Assembly (NCBI GenBank): GCA_002305535.1
Contig: DBRE01000089.1
Coordinates: 1-37,122, forward strand
Direction: 5' to 3'
DNA: 37,122 nt
Source of the DNA: Syntrophomonas sp. UBA1376
Lineage (GTDB): Bacteria; Bacillota; Syntrophomonadia; Syntrophomonadales; Syntrophomonadaceae
In this document: piece after piece, positions 32,668 to 37,122 of the stretch
Layout: the number at the start of each line of letters is the position of its first letter
How positions within the stretch are numbered: position 1 is the stretch's first letter
Position numbers and translations under genes: made by a program
The notes under the pieces: generated by a model
Seen by the model: the letters and a program-made list of their open reading frames with translations, nothing else
The model's database searches: none
What the model was told of the DNA's origin: nothing

Positions 32668-33494
32668 TGAGTTTAGGCATTTTAGGCCCCAGCGGGACTT
32701 TCAGTGAAGCAGCGGCCTTAAGCCATTATCCGCCAGAACAAAACCTGGTTTACGCTGATTCTATCGAGCAATTGTTCCTGATGTTGCAGCAAGGAAAGGT
32801 AGCAGACATTCTGATCCCATTTGAAAACTCATCAGCAGGCATCCTGAGAAATAGCCTGACCGGTTTAACTAAGTATCCGGTTATGATCAAGGGCGAGATA
32901 ATTGTAGCTATTGAACAGCATTTGATGTCTGCTGCCCAGTACGAGCTTGCAGAAATAGAATTAGTGGTGACTCAGCCGGCGGTTTTGGCCCAGTGCGAAG
33001 GCTACCTTAAAGCCAATTTGCCCGGAGTGCGGGTGGAGATCGCTGAAAGTACCACTAAGGCTGCTCAAATGGTACGTAACGAGTCTCGCCGGGCGGCAGC
33101 TATCGGGCCTCAGCAGGCGGCTCATAACTACGGACTTATGATATTAGCCAGCGGTATTCAACAGGACAACAACTGTACCCGCTTCCTACATCTAACCAAC
33201 CGGGAAGAAGAAATAACCATAGGTGGTAATAAGATCAGTATCATATTTGATCTAAAGGATCGACCGGGAGCATTGTACCAGGCTTTGCAGGTTTTTGCCC
33301 AGAGACAGCTAAACTTAAGCAAGATAGAATCCTACCCCGTAAAAGCCAACCGGGGCTATCGGTTTTACATCGAAGTTGACATCCCCAACGGGGATTTGGC
33401 TGTCCAGGGTTGGTTGACTGAATTGGAAAACCACTCTTCAGCAGTAATCTATTTAGGCAATTATGATCGCTACAAGGAGGTTAGCAGGTGTTGA
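32667..33494 (+). CDS. pheA: Prephenate dehydratase
   Basis: PheA turns prephenate into phenylpyruvate for phenylalanine synthesis. The N-terminal periplasmic-binding-like catalytic domain starts GPSGTFSEAA and ends with the catalytic Thr-Arg-Phe at 171-173. A C-terminal ACT domain begins near residue 190 with GALYQAL (201-207). The Phe-binding motif ESRP of this ACT domain is ESYP here (221-224), so feedback inhibition may be altered. Length 275 aa is normal for the monofunctional enzyme. It is translationally coupled to aroF (TAATG) and overlaps hemZ by 7 nt. It should be under the same T-box, which supports a Phe specifier. Confidence 0.96.
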   Translation: MSLGILGPSGTFSEAAALSHYPPEQNLVYADSIEQLFLMLQQGKVADILIPFENSSAGILRNSLTGLTKYPVMIKGEIIVAIEQHLMSAAQYELAEIELVVTQPAVLAQCEGYLKANLPGVRVEIAESTTKAAQMVRNESRRAAAIGPQQAAHNYGLMILASGIQQDNNCTRFLHLTNREEEITIGGNKISIIFDLKDRPGALYQALQVFAQRQLNLSKIESYPVKANRGYRFYIEVDIPNGDLAVQGWLTELENHSSAVIYLGNYDRYKEVSRC

Positions 33495-34969
33495 TCCAAA
33501 CCACTTTTCAACCCGAGGATCTATATAATGCCGTTCATGAATTGATCAGGATGGCTTATCCCAAACATGATCTATGCCAAGGGGGACCCCAGCAGGCGGA
33601 TGTTAAGCTACACATGGAAATGCAGGTCGTTCAACAGCAGGTTGCCCTTACCGGATGCATAGTCGAAGGCAATAAGCGCACTGTCCGTGAGGAAAAACTT
33701 GATATCATCACTAGTGAAAATAATCGACGTAGTGAAACAAATCGACTGATCCGTCGCTTTGCCTATGACCTGCTGGTTGAACATAAGGGGTATTCGATCA
33801 ATAGTTATGGAATACTGACGGGCATGAGGCCGGTAAAACTGGCACATCTTCTCCTTGATCAAGGAATGCGACCTGCTCAAATCAACCGACAGCTTAAAGA
33901 CAATTTTCGCATGAGTCCAGACAAGGCCGACTTGATAATGGAAGTAGCCGCTAACGAATACCCTCATCTGGTAAGAGGGCAGGAGTCCCAAGACACAGTA
34001 GGGCTCTATGTTGGCATACCTTTTTGCCCTACCCGTTGCTATTATTGTTCTTTCCCTGGGGCGATTTATCAACCAGGTGATTCACTGCAGGTTTTTTTGA
34101 CGGCACTGCAGCGGGAAATGGACGCTATCGCGCAATGCCTTAAGGAAACCGGGAAAACTGTGCAGAGTATCTATATTGGCGGAGGCACCCCTACCGTGCT
34201 CTCGGAGGCTGAACTGCAGCAGTTGTTTGAACACCTGCATAGGCTGTTCATTTCAGCAGCAACCCGCGAGATCACGGTAGAGGCGGGCAGACCCGATACC
34301 CTTTCCCTGAGCAAATTGAAGCTCTTAAAAGAGGCAGGAACTAATCGGATCTGCATAAATCCTCAGACTATGAATGATGAGACCCTGGTGAAGATTGGCC
34401 GGGCTCATGATCGGGAAGGAGTGGTGCAATCAGTTATTTGGGCCAAAGAAGCGGGTTTCAAACAAATTAATATGGATTTGATTGTTGGTCTTCCTGATGA
34501 AGGCAAGCAGGATTACCAGCGCACAGCAGAGGAGATTCTTGCCTTAGCCCCGGAGAATATTACCGTACACACTCTGGCGGTAAAGAGGGGTTCACCCATG
34601 GCGGAAAAGGAAGGCAGGGAATCAGTGGGAGACCGAATCAAAACGGTTCAAGAAGGCCTGACTATGATGGGAAACATGTTCAGAGACAGCAATTATCAGC
34701 CTTATTACCTGTATCGACAAAAATATATGCAAGCTAGCATGGAGAACATCGGCTACTCCCTGCCTAACCACTTCTGCCTATACAATATGAATATGATAGA
34801 AGAGCGTCAGACTATTGTCGGTTTAGGGGGAGGTGCTGCCAGTAAATTTGTTAATACCAGCGATGGGGAGCTCCGCTCATTTTACAACCCCAAGAATCCT
34901 GTCGTATATGCGAATGAAGTCGATAGGGTCATAGCTGCCAAAGTTGACAACCTTAAGGCCGTACATTAG
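33488..34969 (+). CDS. hemZ: Radical SAM coproporphyrinogen dehydrogenase HemZ
   Basis: HemZ is a HemN-related radical SAM protein that acts on coproporphyrinogen III without oxygen, or serves a related haem role. The iron-sulfur motif is CPTRCYYC with Cys180, Cys184 and Cys187. YIGGGTPTVLS (about 225), AGRPDT and DLIVGLPDEG follow as in HemN/HemW. The N-terminal about 170 residues are the HemZ-specific extension, including GILTGMRPVKL (about 108-118). Length 493 aa fits HemZ. The GTG start at 33488 has AAGGAGG (33475-33481) and overlaps pheA. In Bacillota hemZ often lies before hisS, as here. Activity on coproporphyrinogen is from family knowledge, not visible. Confidence 0.92.
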   Translation: MLIQTTFQPEDLYNAVHELIRMAYPKHDLCQGGPQQADVKLHMEMQVVQQQVALTGCIVEGNKRTVREEKLDIITSENNRRSETNRLIRRFAYDLLVEHKGYSINSYGILTGMRPVKLAHLLLDQGMRPAQINRQLKDNFRMSPDKADLIMEVAANEYPHLVRGQESQDTVGLYVGIPFCPTRCYYCSFPGAIYQPGDSLQVFLTALQREMDAIAQCLKETGKTVQSIYIGGGTPTVLSEAELQQLFEHLHRLFISAATREITVEAGRPDTLSLSKLKLLKEAGTNRICINPQTMNDETLVKIGRAHDREGVVQSVIWAKEAGFKQINMDLIVGLPDEGKQDYQRTAEEILALAPENITVHTLAVKRGSPMAEKEGRESVGDRIKTVQEGLTMMGNMFRDSNYQPYYLYRQKYMQASMENIGYSLPNHFCLYNMNMIEERQTIVGLGGGAASKFVNTSDGELRSFYNPKNPVVYANEVDRVIAAKVDNLKAVH

Positions 34970-35005
34970 AATTATCCAAGAATAAGCAAGGTCTGGAGGT
35001 GCTTT

Positions 35006-36274
35006 ATGCAGATCAAAGCTCCCCGGGGTACATATGATATCTTACCGGAAGAAGCAGTTAAGTGGCAGTGGATGGAGCAGATCATGAAAGAAACCGCCGC
35101 ACGGTTTGGCTACCAGGAAATTCGCACTCCTGTGTTTGAGCATACCGAACTATTTCAGCGGGGTGTTGGAGAAAGCACCGACATTGTAACCAAAGAAATG
35201 TATACATTTCATGACAAGAGCCAGCGCAGTTTAACCTTGAGACCGGAAGGTACGGCGTCATGTACCAGGGCCCTAATTGAACACAGCCTTTATAACGGGA
35301 CTCTTCCCATCAAATGGTTTTACGCCGGTCCCATGTTTCGCTATGATCGGCCCCAAACTGGACGCTATAGGCAATTCCATCAGTTTGGTGTGGAGGCCTT
35401 TGGCAGTCGCAGTCCCTTTCTTGATGCAGAAGTACTATTCTTATTGGTGGAAATCCTTCAGGGGATGGGCTTGTCGGAGTACGAATTGCATCTCAATTCG
35501 GTAGGTTGTCCACTGTGCAGAGAACAGTACCGTCAAAAGTTGATAGACCATATGGCTCCTGTAAAAGATAAGCTCTGTAAAGACTGTCAGGTTCGCTATC
35601 TACAGAATCCTCTGCGGGTTCTGGACTGTAAGGAAGCTACCTGCCATCAGGCTATAATCAACTACCCAACTCTAATTGACAATCTGTGCGATGACTGCCG
35701 CACTCACTATGGGATGGTTCAGCAGACCCTGAAAGACAATGGGATAGAATTTGTTCATGATAACAATCTGGTCAGAGGTCTGGACTATTATACCAATACC
35801 GCATTTGAAGTCCATATCCCCGGTATAGGAGCGCAGAGTGCTGTGGGGGGAGGAGGACGCTATGATGGACTGGTTGAATCCATTGGAGGCCCCTCGCTGC
35901 CCGGCATAGGTTTTGCTTTGGGAATGGAGCGGCTTTTACTGGCTGTGGACAAACTAGGATGTGTTTCACGAGCGCAACAGACGGTGGATGTTTTCCTGGC
36001 GGTAATGCAAGAAAACCTGGAAAACCAGGCCGCTTCATTGTTGTATAAACTACGTCAACAGGGGCTATCAGCTGATAAAGACTACAACCAAAGAAGTGGT
36101 CGGGCCCAGATGAAGCTGGCTGATAAACTGGGAGCTAAATATGTTATCCTATTAGGCGAAGATGAGATCAAAGGAAATTTCGTTACAGTTCGCGATATGA
36201 AAAGCAAAGAGCAATGGAAGATCGATAATGAAGGGCTGATCCCTTTTTTACATGAATGTTTGGATAACCGTTAG
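35006..36274 (+). CDS. hisS: Histidyl-tRNA synthetase
   Basis: The enzyme charges tRNA-His. Class II motifs and HisRS signatures are clear: APRGTYDILPEE at the N-terminus; GVGESTDIVTKEMY; motif 2 as LRPEGTASCTRA and FRYDRPQTGRYRQFHQFG; the HisA motif LVRGLDYYTNTAFE (about 249-262); motif 3 GIGFALGMERL (about 303-313). A C-terminal anticodon-binding domain follows, including SGRAQMKLADKLGA. At 422 aa it is full length, so it is the synthetase, not the HisZ paralogue. GGAGGT precedes the ATG; aspS follows after 15 nt, the standard Bacillota pairing. Confidence 0.98.
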   Translation: MQIKAPRGTYDILPEEAVKWQWMEQIMKETAARFGYQEIRTPVFEHTELFQRGVGESTDIVTKEMYTFHDKSQRSLTLRPEGTASCTRALIEHSLYNGTLPIKWFYAGPMFRYDRPQTGRYRQFHQFGVEAFGSRSPFLDAEVLFLLVEILQGMGLSEYELHLNSVGCPLCREQYRQKLIDHMAPVKDKLCKDCQVRYLQNPLRVLDCKEATCHQAIINYPTLIDNLCDDCRTHYGMVQQTLKDNGIEFVHDNNLVRGLDYYTNTAFEVHIPGIGAQSAVGGGGRYDGLVESIGGPSLPGIGFALGMERLLLAVDKLGCVSRAQQTVDVFLAVMQENLENQAASLLYKLRQQGLSADKDYNQRSGRAQMKLADKLGAKYVILLGEDEIKGNFVTVRDMKSKEQWKIDNEGLIPFLHECLDNR

Positions 36275-36289
36275 GAGGAGCAACAGATA

Positions 36290-37122
36290 ATGAAGAGGAC
36301 GCATAGTGCGACAGACTTGACCGTTGACCACGCAGGGCAGGAAGTTATCTTAAATGGTTGGGTGGATACCCGACGTGACCATGGTGGGTTGATTTTCATT
36401 GACCTGCGGGATCGTTCAGGAATCATTCAGGTGGTCTTCAGCCCGGACTTTGCTCAAGAAGCCTTCCATTTGGCCGAACAAGTTCGGGGGGAGTATGTTA
36501 TTGCCGTTTCCGGAGAGGTGCGGCGGCGGCCTGAAGCCACTGAGAATCCTAATCTACAAACTGGTTTAATAGAGGTATACGCCCGTCAGATGGAGGTATT
36601 TAGCTCCGCCAAGACACCGCCCTTCTACATAGAAGATGGAGTTGAGGTTGATGAGACCTTGCGTCTTCGTTATCGCTATCTGGATCTGAGAAGGCCCGAA
36701 ATGCGTGACAGTATGCTATTGAGGCATCGTGTTATCCAGACTATGCGATCCTTTTTAGACCAGCGGGGCTTTATAGAGATTGAAACGCCTATCCTTACCA
36801 AGAGTTCTCCCGAAGGAGCTAGGGATTATCTGGTGCCTAGTCGGGTTCATCCCGGTGAATTTTTTGCTCTTCCCCAGTCACCCCAGATATTCAAACAGAT
36901 TCTCATGGTAGCTGGTATGGAAAAATATTTTCAGATAGCGCGCTGTTTTCGCGATGAAGACTTACGGGCTGATCGGCAACCGGAATTTACTCAGTTGGAC
37001 ATGGAGATGTCTTTTGTGGATGAAGAAGACATTTTTTCTCTGGTGGAAGAACTTTTGGCCACTTTATTCAAAGAGGGCCCTGGCCAAACTATAGCCATAC
37101 CATTTCCTCGGATCACCTATGA
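36290..37122 (+). CDS. aspS: Aspartyl-tRNA synthetase, N-terminal part (3' end outside window); probably non-discriminating
   Basis: The first 277 codons are in the window and open to its end. The ATG follows TTAGGAGGAG. The N-terminal OB-fold anticodon domain shows GWVDTRRDHGGLIFIDLRDRSG; class II motif 1 and the flipping-loop region follow with RYRYLDLRRPEMR, TPILTKSSPEGARDYLVPSR and ALPQSPQIFKQ, then CFRDEDLRADRQPEFTQLD (motif 2). His31 replaces the Leu of the E. coli discriminating enzyme, and Gly33 replaces Ser; His at this position is known from non-discriminating AspRS that also charges tRNA-Asn. It pairs with hisS just upstream. Confidence 0.96.
   Translation, partial: MKRTHSATDLTVDHAGQEVILNGWVDTRRDHGGLIFIDLRDRSGIIQVVFSPDFAQEAFHLAEQVRGEYVIAVSGEVRRRPEATENPNLQTGLIEVYARQMEVFSSAKTPPFYIEDGVEVDETLRLRYRYLDLRRPEMRDSMLLRHRVIQTMRSFLDQRGFIEIETPILTKSSPEGARDYLVPSRVHPGEFFALPQSPQIFKQILMVAGMEKYFQIARCFRDEDLRADRQPEFTQLDMEMSFVDEEDIFSLVEELLATLFKEGPGQTIAIPFPRITY

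Noticed and set aside
33608..34072. Open frame of 154 aa on the - strand within hemZ, and similar ones in relA (28744-29193) and recJ (26208-26651).
   Set aside because: All are shadows of strongly supported genes, with no start signal or recognisable domain.
1..37122. CRISPR arrays, insertion sequences, tRNA or rRNA genes, prophage genes.
   Set aside because: No direct-repeat arrays, transposase motifs, cloverleaf sequences or phage proteins were seen on either strand.

Overview
This window looks like a chromosomal segment of an anaerobic low-to-mid GC Bacillota, most like a Syntrophomonas-type (Syntrophomonadaceae) organism. The reasons are Firmicutes housekeeping synteny (plsX-acpP-rnc-smc-ftsY; recJ-relA-dtd-hisS-aspS), a T-box RNA leader, strong AGGAGG ribosome binding sites, an extracytoplasmic selenocysteine formate dehydrogenase with a cytochrome b anchor, and a methylthio-nucleoside salvage set with no oxygen-dependent step. 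The genus is an inference, because no search was run. I see no transposase, phage gene, CRISPR array, tRNA or rRNA.

Region 1 (1-8412, + strand) carries the 3' part of plsX, acpP, rnc, an Elp3-like radical SAM protein, a terminator, then birA, smc and ftsY. Region 2 (8444-12261, +) is a tight purine-nucleoside salvage cluster: phosphorylase (mtnP family), isomerase (mtnA), class II aldolase and MTA/SAH-type deaminase (mtaD). Together these can break down the nucleoside by-products of SAM chemistry (5'-methylthioadenosine, 5'-deoxyadenosine) to hypoxanthine, DHAP and an aldehyde. The phosphorylase has Asn where 6-amino-specific enzymes have Asp, which fits a route that deaminates first.

Region 3 (12258-25198, mixed strands) is a formate dehydrogenase and molybdenum-cofactor island. 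It holds a small CDGSH/ferredoxin-like protein (-), mobB and a UPF0251 protein (+), a perfect 17-bp inverted repeat, and then fdnG (with an in-frame UGA read as Sec and a visible SECIS hairpin), fdnH, fdnI and fdhE on the - strand. It continues with a MoeA-periplasmic-binding-protein fusion (-), two further moeA paralogues (+) and a tandem P-loop ATPase (-).

Region 4 (25306-37122, +) has recJ, relA (bifunctional type), dtd and a metallo-beta-lactamase-fold hydrolase. A promoter and T-box leader with two successive antiterminator/terminator modules then precede aroF and pheA. These are followed by hemZ, hisS and the 5' part of aspS, which runs off the window.

The most interesting items are the complete deaminase-first SAM by-product salvage cluster, the T-box with a duplicated expression platform, the UGA/SECIS-containing formate dehydrogenase beside three MoeA paralogues, and the tandem P-loop ATPase with a damaged second P-loop.
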